Source: Amulumruptor sp947039275 | Lineage (GTDB): Bacteria; Bacteroidota; Bacteroidia; Bacteroidales; Muribaculaceae | Length of the DNA stretch: 64,000 nt | Direction of reading: 5' to 3' | Assembly (NCBI GenBank): GCA_947039275.1 | Contig: CAMQYL010000006.1 | Location: 1-64,000 of the forward strand | In this document: piece by piece, positions 1 through 8,266 of the stretch | Layout of the letters: every line of letters starts with the position of its first letter | How positions within the stretch are numbered: the first letter of the stretch is position 1 | The notes under the pieces: model-generated | What the model saw: the letters and a program-made list of their open reading frames with translations, nothing else | The model's database searches: none | Told to the model about the DNA's origin: nothing | Position numbers and translations under genes: made by a program

Positions 1-50
1 GCACCTGACTGTTAATCAGGGGGTCGTTGGTTCAAGCCCATCCTGAAGCG
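1..50 (+). tRNA. tRNA-Asn (GUU), 5'-truncated by the window edge
   Basis: The anticodon arm is complete: stem CCTGA/TCAGG around the loop CTGTTAA, giving anticodon GTT (Asn). It is followed by a variable loop, a T-arm with TTCAAGC loop (26-42) and the 3' acceptor strand CTGAAGC plus discriminator G at 50. The T-stem has one T-T mismatch (27/41). No CCA is encoded. The D-arm and 5' acceptor strand lie outside the window. Confidence 0.93.
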
Positions 51-90
51 CGAAAATGCGGTAGCCGTGAGGCCTCCGCATTTTTCGTGT
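51..90 (+). terminator. Rho-independent terminator of the tRNA-Asn transcript
   Basis: CGAAAATGCGG (51-61) can pair with CCGCATTTTTCG (76-87) across a 14-nt loop. The stem begins directly after the tRNA discriminator base and ends in a T-rich strand. Confidence 0.75.
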
Positions 91-97
91 TTATACG

Positions 98-129
98 TGT
101 GTGATTTCGTGAAAAATTGCTAAATTTGC
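98..129 (+). promoter_or_regulatory. Probable Bacteroidota-type promoter of the SulP gene
   Basis: TAAATTTGC at 121-129 matches the -7 consensus TAnnTTTG. A weak -33 element, TGTG (98-101), lies 19 nt upstream. A transcript from here would have a leader of about 130 nt that contains the REP half-copy at 172-196. Confidence 0.45.
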
Positions 130-171
130 ACTCTCATTTTGCAAAAATTTTTAACACTGCGGCGCGGGTGG

Positions 172-196
172 CGGAGATGCCACGGCATGTCCCTAC
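172..196 (-). repeat. Half copy of the GTAG-ended REP palindrome
   Basis: The right-arm sequence of the REPINs at 15977-16064 and 59032-59113 recurs here, with the core ATGCCACGGCAT and the outer end CCCTAC (GTAGGG on the minus strand). It has one substitution against the consensus arm (G instead of C at 176). No partner arm is visible upstream, so it is a singlet. It lies in the presumed leader of the SulP gene. Confidence 0.75.
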
Positions 197-265
197 AAGA
201 AGCCGACGTATTATCATAAGAATACATCACATATTATATATAGGTGTCGCGAACGGCGGCATCAA

Positions 266-2005
266 ATGGAAAAGGTAAAAAAGATTACAGAAATGAAACT
301 ATCGGGTACAATCGATTTCCAGCCGAAGCTGCTGACCTCGCTCAAGGGGTATTCGGCTTCACGACTGAAAGACGACCTCATCGCCGGCATCGTGGTCGGC
401 ATAGTAGCTCTGCCGCTTGCCATCGCATTCGGCATAGCCAGCGGTGTAAGCCCCACAATCGGTCTGATCACCGCTATCATCGGCGGTTTCTTGGTGAGCG
501 CACTCGGCGGATGCTCCGTGCAGATAGGCGGACCAACTGGAGCTTTCATCGTCATTGTCTACAGCATCATAGCCAACTTCGGACTTGAGGGACTCGCGGT
601 AGCCACACTGATGGCAGGACTGATCATGATACTCCTCGGACTCTTCCATCTCGGCACCGTCATCAAGTTCATCCCCTACCCCATAGTCGTAGGATTCACC
701 GCAGGTATCGCCCTGACCATCTTCTCCACCCAGATCAATGACTTCTTAGGTCTTGGGCTAAAGGATGTCCCGGCAGCATTCCTGCCCAAATGGGGTGTAT
801 ATTTCAAAAGCCTCTCCCAGATAGACGTGCCCACATTAGTGGTAGGCGTAGTGTCACTGCTGATAATCACGCTGACACCGAAGGTATCCAAGAGACTACC
901 CGGCGCTCTGATAGCCATCATCATAGTGTCGGTAGCAGTGTGGATCGTCAAGGGCTTCGCTCCCGAGTGGGGAGTCGAGACCATCGGCGACCGCTTCGGC
1001 AAGATGGCTACCGACATCCCGCAGCCCCATGGATTCACCCTGTCGATGAACACCATCAACATGCTGCTGCCATCGGCTTTCACCATCGCCATACTCGGCG
1101 CAATCGAAAGCCTCCTGTCTGCCACAGTAGCCGACGGCGTGACCGGCAGCCGCACCAACTCCAACACCGAGCTTATCGGTCAGGGCATCGCCAATGTGGT
1201 AGTCCCATTCTTCGGCGGCATACCCGTCACCGGAGCCATAGCCCGCACAATGACCAACATCACCAATGGCGGACGCACCCCCGTGGCAGGCGTGGTGCAT
1301 GCGATAGTGCTGCTACTGATATTCCTCTTCCTGATGCCGCTCATCAACCAGATACCCATGGCATGCCTGGCGGCAGTGCTGATAGTGGTCAGCTACAACA
1401 TGAGCGGATGGCGCACCGTACGAGCCATATTCAAGAACCCCAAGAGCGACATCTCGGTGCTTGTAGTGACATTCCTGCTGACCGTCATCTTCGACCTCAC
1501 CATCGCCATCGAAATCGGACTGCTCCTTGCCATCATCCTCTTCCTGCGCCGTGTGACCGAAAACACCCAGATACGCGTCTACAGCGAGCAGCTTGACGTG
1601 GCTGAGGGCACAGAAGCATCAGCCCACGAAGTGCTCGACATACTCCCCGGGGTATCGGTATATGAGATAGAAGGTCCGTTCTTCTTCGGTGTCGCCACCA
1701 AGTTTGACGAACTGATGCGCGACGGCTTCGGAGGCGTAGGTCAGGGCGACAAGCCCATAGTGCGCATCATACGCATGCGCCTCGTGCCTTTCATCGACTC
1801 AACCGGCATACACAACTTAGAGACCCTAATACTCTCGTCGCAACAAGAAGGCATCCATGTGGTGCTCTCAGGCGTAGTGCCCAAAGTGCGTGAAACCCTC
1901 GAGCATGCCAATATAGACAAGCTCCTCGGCAACGACCATATCTGTGACAACATCAACATTGCCGTCAAGATGGCAAACGGCATAGTGACGGCACAGAAAC
2001 GTTAA
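266..2005 (+). CDS. SulP-family inorganic anion transporter with C-terminal STAS domain
   Basis: Inner-membrane transporter of the SulP (SLC26-like) family, which moves sulfate, bicarbonate or related anions. The substrate cannot be told from sequence. Residues about 35-440 form the hydrophobic core, beginning with the typical segment GIVVGIVALPLAIAFGIASG and the QIGGPTGAF motif near 86-94. Residues about 450-575 form a STAS domain with the conserved DSTG at 511-514, the site phosphorylated in anti-sigma-antagonist relatives. The length of 579 aa is normal. The start at 266 gives a cytosolic N-terminus of about 35 residues; Met10 is an alternative. It stands alone between a tRNA terminator and a separately promoted lipoprotein gene. 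Confidence 0.93.
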   Translation: MEKVKKITEMKLSGTIDFQPKLLTSLKGYSASRLKDDLIAGIVVGIVALPLAIAFGIASGVSPTIGLITAIIGGFLVSALGGCSVQIGGPTGAFIVIVYSIIANFGLEGLAVATLMAGLIMILLGLFHLGTVIKFIPYPIVVGFTAGIALTIFSTQINDFLGLGLKDVPAAFLPKWGVYFKSLSQIDVPTLVVGVVSLLIITLTPKVSKRLPGALIAIIIVSVAVWIVKGFAPEWGVETIGDRFGKMATDIPQPHGFTLSMNTINMLLPSAFTIAILGAIESLLSATVADGVTGSRTNSNTELIGQGIANVVVPFFGGIPVTGAIARTMTNITNGGRTPVAGVVHAIVLLLIFLFLMPLINQIPMACLAAVLIVVSYNMSGWRTVRAIFKNPKSDISVLVVTFLLTVIFDLTIAIEIGLLLAIILFLRRVTENTQIRVYSEQLDVAEGTEASAHEVLDILPGVSVYEIEGPFFFGVATKFDELMRDGFGGVGQGDKPIVRIIRMRLVPFIDSTGIHNLETLILSSQQEGIHVVLSGVVPKVRETLEHANIDKLLGNDHICDNINIAVKMANGIVTAQKR

Positions 2006-2043
2006 AATCATGCAGATTGCGACACAAAAATTATGATTTTTTT
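2004..2043 (+). terminator. Possible weak terminator of the SulP gene
   Basis: AAAATCAT (2004-2011, overlapping the stop codon) can pair with ATGATTTT (2033-2040), which continues into a run of T. The stem is AT-only and the loop is 21 nt, so the call is tentative. Confidence 0.3.
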
Positions 2044-2083
2044 GAGAAATAGAGATTGCCGGGCAAAAAAATCATAAAAAAAC

Positions 2084-2115
2084 TTTGGTAATCCAACTTT
2101 TTGGTATACCTTTGC
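2084..2115 (+). promoter_or_regulatory. Strong Bacteroidota consensus promoter of the small lipoprotein gene
   Basis: TTTG (2084-2087), a 19-nt spacer, then TACCTTTGC (2107-2115). This is an exact match to TTTG-N19-TAnnTTTG, the primary sigma factor consensus of Bacteroidota. The start codon follows about 54 nt downstream. Confidence 0.85.
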
Positions 2116-2168
2116 AACGTTTTTGAAGCTAAACAAATTTGTTTTATTATTTAATCACAAAAAAGAAA

Positions 2169-2372
2169 ATGAAAAAGTTAGTTTATCTCCTCGCTGTTTC
2201 TTTCGGTGCTTCTATGTTTGCCGCTTGCGGTAACTCTGACAAGGCTGCTGAAGCTGCTGACACTGTAGCTGTAGAAGAAGTTGCTATCGAAGAAGTTGCT
2301 ACTGTTGACACCGCTGCTGCTGTTGTTGACTCTGCTGCTGTCGTAGCTGACTCTGCTGCTGTCGTAAAGTAA
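2169..2372 (+). CDS. Small acidic Ala/Val/Asp/Glu-rich lipoprotein (67 aa)
   Basis: Function unknown. Residues 1-19 are a lipoprotein signal peptide (MKKL, then a hydrophobic stretch, then MFAA) and Cys20 is the likely lipidation site. The mature part is about 47 residues and almost entirely Ala, Val, Glu, Asp, Ser and Thr. It is built of short repeats: VEEVAIEEVA, then DTAAAVVDSAAVVADSAAVV. I chose the ATG at 2169 because translation from the in-frame TTG at 2139 would put Lys-rich residues ahead of the signal peptide. It is monocistronic, with a consensus promoter before it and a strong terminator after it, which suggests high expression. A role as an abundant envelope peptide is inference only. 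Confidence 0.8.
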   Translation: MKKLVYLLAVSFGASMFAACGNSDKAAEAADTVAVEEVAIEEVATVDTAAAVVDSAAVVADSAAVVK

Positions 2373-2421
2373 TCTGCTGAAAGAGCAGACATTTAGAGGA
2401 TACGACTCTAATTACGAAATA

Positions 2422-2480
2422 GCTACCACATCTCTCCGCTTCACGCGGAGAGGACAAGTGGCAGCTTTTTCGTTTTTTTT
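2422..2480 (+). terminator. Strong rho-independent terminator
   Basis: A two-part stem: GCTACCAC (2422-2429) pairs with GTGGCAGC (2458-2465) with one mismatch. Inside it, CTCTCCGC pairs with GCGGAGAG around a TTCA loop. A T-rich run (2466-2480) follows. It ends the lipoprotein transcript. Confidence 0.85.
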
Positions 2481-2516
2481 GCATATGTGGCTTAGAGGCT
2501 TTAACGCTCCTCATAT

Positions 2517-2548
2517 CCTTAAGGTCTTAAAGTCTTTAAGGTCATTAA
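2517..2548 (+). repeat. Short tandem repeat of TTAAGGTC-like units
   Basis: TTAAGGTC, TTAAAGTC and TTTAAGGTC run in tandem, followed by ATTAA. The units are imperfect 8-9-mers. It lies between the lipoprotein terminator and the GH25 gene. No function can be read from it, and its AT-rich composition could also suit an upstream promoter region. Confidence 0.6.
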
Positions 2549-2563
2549 AAATGGATAGCTTTT

Positions 2564-3340
2564 ATGGCTGTGGCATCACCTCGCACTCTCATCACTAAGA
2601 TAGCCCGGCGCATGCGCATGATGCGACTGCGCATGATCATATTGCTGATGGCACTCGCCATGGTGGCAATAGCCGGTGTAGTGTGCGCCTACTACGTGTG
2701 GTGGCGCGAAGCTGTCATAGTCTCCCCCGACCCCACAGAATATCCGGTCAGGGGCATCGACATTTCCGCTCATAACGGAGTCGTGGACTTCGACAAGGTA
2801 GCCGCCACAGGGATGGAGTTCGTCATACTAAAAGCCACCGAAGGAGCTACCTTCAAGGACCGTAATTTCACCGACAACTACCGCAAAGCGCGCCGCGCCG
2901 GACTGAAAGTCGGAGCCTACCACTTCTTCAGATTTGATGTCGGAGGCTACATGCAGGCTCTCAATCTGCTCCACAGCCTCAGAGGGCGATCCCTCGATCT
3001 GCCCGTAGTCATAGATGTAGAGGAATGGAGCAATCCTCGCGACCACACCACCCACGACATCCTGACACGCCTTCAGTCCATGATAAACACCCTTGAATCA
3101 CACGGTTTCCGCGTGATGCTATATAGCAACAAAGACGGTTTTGAGAAATTTTTCAGCCAGCAGTTTGCCCATTATCCACTGTGGCTATGCTCATTTACCG
3201 GCGCACCCGAAGCAGGCAACATGAGGCTATGGCAGTTCAGCCACGTGGGACGTGTCAGCGGAGTCAACGGCAAGGTCGACATCAACACCTTCAACGGTTC
3301 AGCCGAGGCTTGGGAGCGGTGGCTTGAAGAATTTGACTGA
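2564..3340 (+). CDS. GH25-family lysozyme (N-acetylmuramidase), membrane-anchored
   Basis: Hydrolyses the MurNAc-GlcNAc bond of peptidoglycan, as known for glycoside hydrolase family 25. Residues about 22-47 form one membrane segment after an Arg/Met-rich N-terminus, which predicts anchoring with the enzyme in the periplasm. The GH25 motifs are in order: GIDISAH (64-70, Asp66), ILKATEG (88-94), GAYHFF (117-122), IDVE (150-153, Asp151 and Glu153) and KVDINTF (237-243). These include the expected acidic active-site residues. Length is 258 aa. The next gene (PorU-like) begins 36 nt later with no visible promoter between them, so co-transcription is possible. Confidence 0.93.
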   Translation: MAVASPRTLITKIARRMRMMRLRMIILLMALAMVAIAGVVCAYYVWWREAVIVSPDPTEYPVRGIDISAHNGVVDFDKVAATGMEFVILKATEGATFKDRNFTDNYRKARRAGLKVGAYHFFRFDVGGYMQALNLLHSLRGRSLDLPVVIDVEEWSNPRDHTTHDILTRLQSMINTLESHGFRVMLYSNKDGFEKFFSQQFAHYPLWLCSFTGAPEAGNMRLWQFSHVGRVSGVNGKVDINTFNGSAEAWERWLEEFD

Positions 3341-3376
3341 CACAATAAACCCATAGGTGACAACGTTATATAAAGT

Positions 3377-6300
3377 ATGAGAATCTTGCTACGACACATC
3401 AGACGAGCCAATATATTCGCCCTACTGCTTTCACTTATAGTTCTGGCATTTGCGCCTGCTGCCTTAGGTGCCACAGCGTTTGAATTTGCCGACAACAGCC
3501 GCCTGTCATCAGGTACATGGTACAAAATCGGCATCAGAGCCTCTGGAGCCTACTGCCTGACCAACGACCAGATCAGGAAGATGGGCTTTTCAGACCCCTC
3601 AAAAGTCAAGATATACGGCTACGGCGGCGAGCAGCTACATGAACAGCTCAGCCCCGCGTTTGTCATCGACGACCTGCCCCAGTCGCCCTCCGAACTTACC
3701 GGGCAGGGCGTGGTATTCTATGCCCGCGGACCCGTGGCTTGGTCTCAGTCACGAAACAACACCGCCGCCAGCCACCGCATCAATGCATTCAGCGATGTGG
3801 CTTATTATTTCGTCACCGAAAACGACGAGCCACGCAACACACCTGTCAAGGACACCTCCGTATCAACGAGCAATGCAGCTCCCGTGACTACATACTTCCG
3901 TGACAACCTGCTCCACCATCTCGAGACGGAATCAGCCAGCTACAGCGGACACGTATATTTCGGAGAGAGCCTCAAAGGCAACGACGGTGTCACCATCCCC
4001 TTTCAATTGCCTGATATAGTGGAAGAAAATACCGCCAACAAGGTGCTCATGCGCGTTTCGGCATTTCATCATACGACCTTAGCCTACTATACCACCAAGT
4101 TTCAGGTTGCAACAGACTCTGACAACTTCCCTGGCGGCACATTTTCAGCCCAGCAGGCCAGCACCGAGAGCCATGTGTATGGAGTGATGGGGACAGGCCA
4201 GTACACCTCATCGCCGTCATTCAACGCTCAGCAGCTCAACGTGAAAGTCTCATGCGACCAGGCTGCCAACATCGACCGCGCCAACCTGCACTTCATCGAG
4301 ATAAGCTATCTGCGATACCTCAGGCTCAACGGCCCCTCGCTCAGCTTCACGCTACAGTCACCTAATGCCGCAATCGCTGCTGCTGACGGAAACACCAGGG
4401 TATGGGACGTGTCAGACCCGCGCAGCTACACCCAGCTCAATCTACAGACCGACGGTGACCGCGCCCGTTGGTATTATCCATCGGGTCACGCATGGAAACG
4501 CTATGTGGCATGGAAATCTGCCGAAGGGCTGCCCCAGCCTGAAATCATCGGATACGCTGCCAACCAGAATCTCCACGGACTTCCGACACCTGACATGGTG
4601 ATATTCACCCTGCCCCAGTGGTACAAGGAGGCATGCGATCTGGCGGCACACCGCAAGCAGACGCAAGGCCTGGATGTCGTGGTCACCAACATGGATGACG
4701 TTTACAACGAATTCAGCTCCGGCACACCTGACGTACAAGCCATGCGCAGGATGCTCAAGATGTTTTACGAACGTCCGGAGAAAAAACTGAAATATGCGCT
4801 CGTGATGGGACGACCCACGTGGGACTACCGTCGCAAAGCTAAAAACTCCAGTCTCGGAGAATGCGCATACCCCGTAACGCCAGCATGGTCAGACACTCTC
4901 GGGCTGGTGGAATTCAACCAGAGCCTGCACACCGATGACGTGTTCGGACTGCTTGAAGACGGAGCCACCACCCTCCGCCAGTTAGGAACATCATCCATGA
5001 GCATCGCCGTAGGGCGCCTGCCCGTGACCACCCGCGAGATGGCAGCGGCAGCCGTCAAGAAAATCATCGACTACGAAAAAGGGATCAACACCCGTTCGGC
5101 TTGGCGCGGCAACATCATGTACATAACCGACCTCAGCAAAAATCTGATAGACTTCCAGACTGATGCCGAAGAAGCATCAGAGGCTCTGGGATATACCTCT
5201 CCGTCAGATCCGAAGAATCGCGGCGTGGGCAACGGACTGCTCGCCACGAAAGCCTATATAGACTTCTACAAAAAAGAGAACGGCAAGGCAACGAAAGCAT
5301 TCCAGATCGTAAAAAACAAGCTGCAGGAAGGCACCGCGTGGATGATCTACATAGGCCACTCCTCACAGACCGTGTGGGGCGGAGTCGGCATCATGCCCAC
5401 GAGCTACGTGCAGTCCATGTCGCTCAGGCGCAAGCCCATAGTAGTATCAGCCAGCTGCCACTACGCACAGATTGACGGTCCCAACCTGTCAGGAGCAGAG
5501 ATGATGTGGCGCAATCCACAGGGTCCCATATCGCTGATAGCCACGACGCGCAGCGCCGCCATACATCATAACGGCGAATTTGTCAAATATCTCAGCAGCA
5601 ATATCGGCAGAACCCACGCCTCCGGCAGAGCCATGACCGTAGGCGAGATATTCCAAAAAACAAAAAACGACTTCAATAACTGCTATGAGGCGAAAGTCTA
5701 TATCCTCATCGGCGACCCGGCGATGATACAGAGCGTACCGTCACACACCGTAGACCTGACAGCCCTCAAGGATGTCACCGACGGCAACGACAAGCCCATA
5801 GGAAGTGTGCAGGAACCGCCCTATCTCGAAGGCGGCTCCCAGATACGCCTTGAAGGAAATGTCATGACAACCTCAGGGCAAGCTCTTGACGACTTCAATG
5901 GAGAAATCGAGGTGACGCTCTATGACTCCAAGACCGACATGACCACACTGGGACAGGGCGACACGGTCCATACCACCAAGACCTACGAGGTGCAGGGACC
6001 GGTGCTCAGCAAGGGGCGCGCAGCAGTACGTGACGGACGCTGGACGCTTGATATGCTCGTGCCTATCGACATAGCCAATAATAACCGCCCGGGCTTCATC
6101 AGCATGTACGCGGTGGATGCGCGTGGCGAACGTGATGCATTGGGAGGCTTTGCCGACTTCACCATCTCAGGCTTCAAGCCCGAAATCACTGACGACATTC
6201 CTCCAGTCATCGACACGATGTACCTCAACAGAGCCGACTTTACCAACGGCTCTACCGTCGATGCCAATCCCACCCTGTTTGCCCATGTCTATGACAATCT

Positions 6301-6862
6301 CGGCATCAACCTTGGTGCTGGAGGCGTGGGCCATACGATGACCCTCACTATCGATGGATATAAGGTGCTGTCGGATCTGACCGACTATTTCCTGCCCGAT
6401 TTCGCATCTACCTCGGCAGGCTCGTTGGCTTATCCCCTATCAGGGCTCTCTGGCGGAGGACATACGGCGACGCTGACCATCTATGACAACACCGGCAATA
6501 GCACAAGCCGTGCCATCGACTTCTGGGTGGACGACACCGTAGCCCCCACCCTCATAGATGTCTACGCCCTGACGAGTGCATCCTCATCCGAGACACTGTT
6601 CTATGTCACGCATGACCGTCCCGACAAGGACATGGATGTGGAGATTGAAGTATTCGACCTCGGCGGACGCAGAGTATGGGTAGCAGACAAGCACGTGTAT
6701 AGCGACGGCAACATGACCGAACCGATTTCATGGGACATGACCACAAACGCCGGGTCACGAGTCGCAGCAGGCATCTACGTCTACAGGGCTTCCATCTCCA
6801 TGCCTGACGGTGAGAAGTTCAGCTCGGAGTCGCGCAAGCTCGCCATCCGCGGACGCGAGTAA
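3377..6862 (+). CDS. porU: C25-family cysteine protease, PorU-type T9SS sortase
   Basis: PorU is the outer-membrane, gingipain-like enzyme of the type IX secretion system. It removes the C-terminal sorting domain of cargo and attaches cargo to the cell surface. Residues 1-31 are a signal peptide. The C25 domain carries the catalytic dyad His661 (IYIGHSSQ) and Cys694 (SASCHYAQ), spaced as in the family. The C-terminal about 80 residues (DLGGRRVWVA ... AGIYVYRA) form a FlgD-like/sorting-domain-like beta sandwich. The length of 1161 aa and the dyad position closely resemble Porphyromonas gingivalis PorU (about 1158 aa, from memory). No porV gene is next to it. A full-length C25 paralog lies 1.4 kb downstream at 8267. 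Of the two, this one fits PorU better, but the assignment is inference. Confidence 0.85.
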   Translation: MRILLRHIRRANIFALLLSLIVLAFAPAALGATAFEFADNSRLSSGTWYKIGIRASGAYCLTNDQIRKMGFSDPSKVKIYGYGGEQLHEQLSPAFVIDDLPQSPSELTGQGVVFYARGPVAWSQSRNNTAASHRINAFSDVAYYFVTENDEPRNTPVKDTSVSTSNAAPVTTYFRDNLLHHLETESASYSGHVYFGESLKGNDGVTIPFQLPDIVEENTANKVLMRVSAFHHTTLAYYTTKFQVATDSDNFPGGTFSAQQASTESHVYGVMGTGQYTSSPSFNAQQLNVKVSCDQAANIDRANLHFIEISYLRYLRLNGPSLSFTLQSPNAAIAAADGNTRVWDVSDPRSYTQLNLQTDGDRARWYYPSGHAWKRYVAWKSAEGLPQPEIIGYAANQNLHGLPTPDMVIFTLPQWYKEACDLAAHRKQTQGLDVVVTNMDDVYNEFSSGTPDVQAMRRMLKMFYERPEKKLKYALVMGRPTWDYRRKAKNSSLGECAYPVTPAWSDTLGLVEFNQSLHTDDVFGLLEDGATTLRQLGTSSMSIAVGRLPVTTREMAAAAVKKIIDYEKGINTRSAWRGNIMYITDLSKNLIDFQTDAEEASEALGYTSPSDPKNRGVGNGLLATKAYIDFYKKENGKATKAFQIVKNKLQEGTAWMIYIGHSSQTVWGGVGIMPTSYVQSMSLRRKPIVVSASCHYAQIDGPNLSGAEMMWRNPQGPISLIATTRSAAIHHNGEFVKYLSSNIGRTHASGRAMTVGEIFQKTKNDFNNCYEAKVYILIGDPAMIQSVPSHTVDLTALKDVTDGNDKPIGSVQEPPYLEGGSQIRLEGNVMTTSGQALDDFNGEIEVTLYDSKTDMTTLGQGDTVHTTKTYEVQGPVLSKGRAAVRDGRWTLDMLVPIDIANNNRPGFISMYAVDARGERDALGGFADFTISGFKPEITDDIPPVIDTMYLNRADFTNGSTVDANPTLFAHVYDNLGINLGAGGVGHTMTLTIDGYKVLSDLTDYFLPDFASTSAGSLAYPLSGLSGGGHTATLTIYDNTGNSTSRAIDFWVDDTVAPTLIDVYALTSASSSETLFYVTHDRPDKDMDVEIEVFDLGGRRVWVADKHVYSDGNMTEPISWDMTTNAGSRVAAGIYVYRASISMPDGEKFSSESRKLAIRGRE

Positions 6863-6935
6863 CCGATACGGACGTGATGAAGGCAGTAGGTGCACGCTAT
6901 CAAATGTAAATTCTGTTTAAATCCGCCCAACATCC

Positions 6936-6966
6936 TTTGTCATAACAGATTAAAAGCGTAAATTTG
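6936..6966 (+). promoter_or_regulatory. Consensus promoter of rex
   Basis: TTTG (6936-6939), a 19-nt spacer, then TAAATTTG (6959-6966). The rex ATG begins only 8 nt after the -7 element, so the transcript should start at or within a few bases of the start codon (leaderless or nearly so). Confidence 0.8.
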
Positions 6967-6974
6967 TTAGCTTT

Positions 6975-7646
6975 ATGACACCTCAGACTCCAATCCAGCA
7001 CGAAATGCTACCGCAGCCTACGTTAAGCCGCCTACCATGGTATTTGGCTTACATAGACCGCCTGCACTCCAACGGAGTGGAGTTCGTGTCATCTACTGCC
7101 ATATCCCGGCAGATAAATGTGGATGCCTCGCAGATTGCCAAAGACCTCTCATATCTCGGCATAAAGGGCAAGACACGCATCGGTTACGAAGTCAAGGCTC
7201 TTGCCTCGCGCCTGGGAGAATTTCTCGGATTCCGCGAAAGCCACAATGCCATAATGGCTGGCGTAGGCAGCCTCGGGGCAGCACTGATCGCTGACGGAGG
7301 TTTGCAACGCTTCGGTCTGCGCATAGTGGCAGGTATCGACACTGACCCGGCAGTAGCCGGCAGCCAGCGGGCAGGTGTCAACGTCTATTTCCCCGAACAG
7401 CTTGCCGATCTCGTCAACGATTTCCACGCCGAGATAGGCATCCTTGCCGTTCCGGTAGAGCATGCCCAGGCAGTAGCCGACCACATGGTCGAAGCCGGCA
7501 TACGCGCCCTATGGAATTTCACTCCTTGCCGCATAGTAAGCAGAGATGATATCGTGGTGCAGGACACCTCTATCTATGCCCATCTGGCGGTGATGTACCA
7601 CCGGCTCAAGATTTCCAGCAATGCCAAGGAGGGCACAGACAGATGA
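6975..7646 (+). CDS. rex: Redox-sensing transcriptional repressor Rex
   Basis: Cytosolic dimeric repressor that senses the NADH/NAD+ ratio and controls fermentation and respiration genes. Residues about 15-75 form the winged-helix DNA-binding domain with the family pattern SRQINVDASQIAKDLSYLG. Residues about 85-215 form a Rossmann domain with the glycine motif GVGSLG (96-101), and the sequence NFTPC (181-185) falls in the conserved C-terminal part. Length 223 aa is normal. The stop overlaps the start of the next gene by 4 nt (ATGA), so the two are co-translated. I see no obvious Rex operator next to its own promoter. Confidence 0.95.
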   Translation: MTPQTPIQHEMLPQPTLSRLPWYLAYIDRLHSNGVEFVSSTAISRQINVDASQIAKDLSYLGIKGKTRIGYEVKALASRLGEFLGFRESHNAIMAGVGSLGAALIADGGLQRFGLRIVAGIDTDPAVAGSQRAGVNVYFPEQLADLVNDFHAEIGILAVPVEHAQAVADHMVEAGIRALWNFTPCRIVSRDDIVVQDTSIYAHLAVMYHRLKISSNAKEGTDR

Positions 7647-8209
7647 AAGCTCTCGTATTCAGCCGACAGCCAGGACATCCGGTAACTCATCCGGCACTGT
7701 TTTCACTGATACCGGACTCTGCAGTCACCCCATCAGGGATGCCCGTATTCCTTCCGCCATTTGAAAGCTCATGGGAACTTGCCATCGGTCCGGCATACCG
7801 CATAGGACGGCTCGGCAAGAACATAGCCCCGAAGTTTGCGATGCGCTACATCGACGGCATGACACTCGGAGCCTGGGCAGTGCCGGTAGATCTCCTAAAA
7901 GAGCTTCAAGGCAACGGACAGCCGATAGGCTTACTGTCTACATTTGACGGAGCCTTGACCCTCGGCGAGTGGCAGGAGCCGCTACATGACATGCCGCTAA
8001 CCATGTCAATAAGGCAGACCCACGCCAAATGGACGCCTGATGAAATCATGCTGGGAGAGGCGCTGCAAGCCGCCTCACGCTATGTGACCCTCAAAACAGG
8101 CGATGTCATCATACCGATGCTCAGCCCCGTACGACACCCGATTGTGCCCGATGACATCATCGAAGGCAGCATGGGAGGCAAAGAGGTCATCCGCGTGAAA
8201 ATCAAGTGA
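7643..8209 (+). CDS. Uncharacterised protein with distant FAH-hydrolase likeness
   Basis: 188 aa, no signal peptide or membrane segment. The middle (IGPAYRIGRLGKNIAPKFAMRYIDGMTLGAW, about residues 48-78) and the late segment LKTGDVIIPM (about 152-161) recall the fumarylacetoacetate hydrolase fold, where similar stretches surround the catalytic entry and the GD turn. I cannot see the family's metal-binding Glu-x-Glu, so catalysis is uncertain and the likeness is weak. It overlaps rex by 4 nt, so it belongs to the rex transcript. This suggests a redox- or metabolism-linked role, which is inference. Confidence 0.7.
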   Translation: MKALVFSRQPGHPVTHPALFSLIPDSAVTPSGMPVFLPPFESSWELAIGPAYRIGRLGKNIAPKFAMRYIDGMTLGAWAVPVDLLKELQGNGQPIGLLSTFDGALTLGEWQEPLHDMPLTMSIRQTHAKWTPDEIMLGEALQAASRYVTLKTGDVIIPMLSPVRHPIVPDDIIEGSMGGKEVIRVKIK

Positions 8210-8266
8210 AACGCACCAAACCAATAAGCCAAACCTAACAAGTACACAAGATATTTCAAAACCAAT

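Noticed and set aside
790..1596. 268-codon frame inside the SulP gene, same strand
   Set aside because: Composition is extreme (His/Arg/Ser-rich) and it lies wholly inside a clear transporter gene in another frame.
2139..2168. TTG start 10 codons upstream of the small lipoprotein
   Set aside because: It would place three Lys and polar residues before the signal peptide. The ATG at 2169 gives a standard lipoprotein signal.
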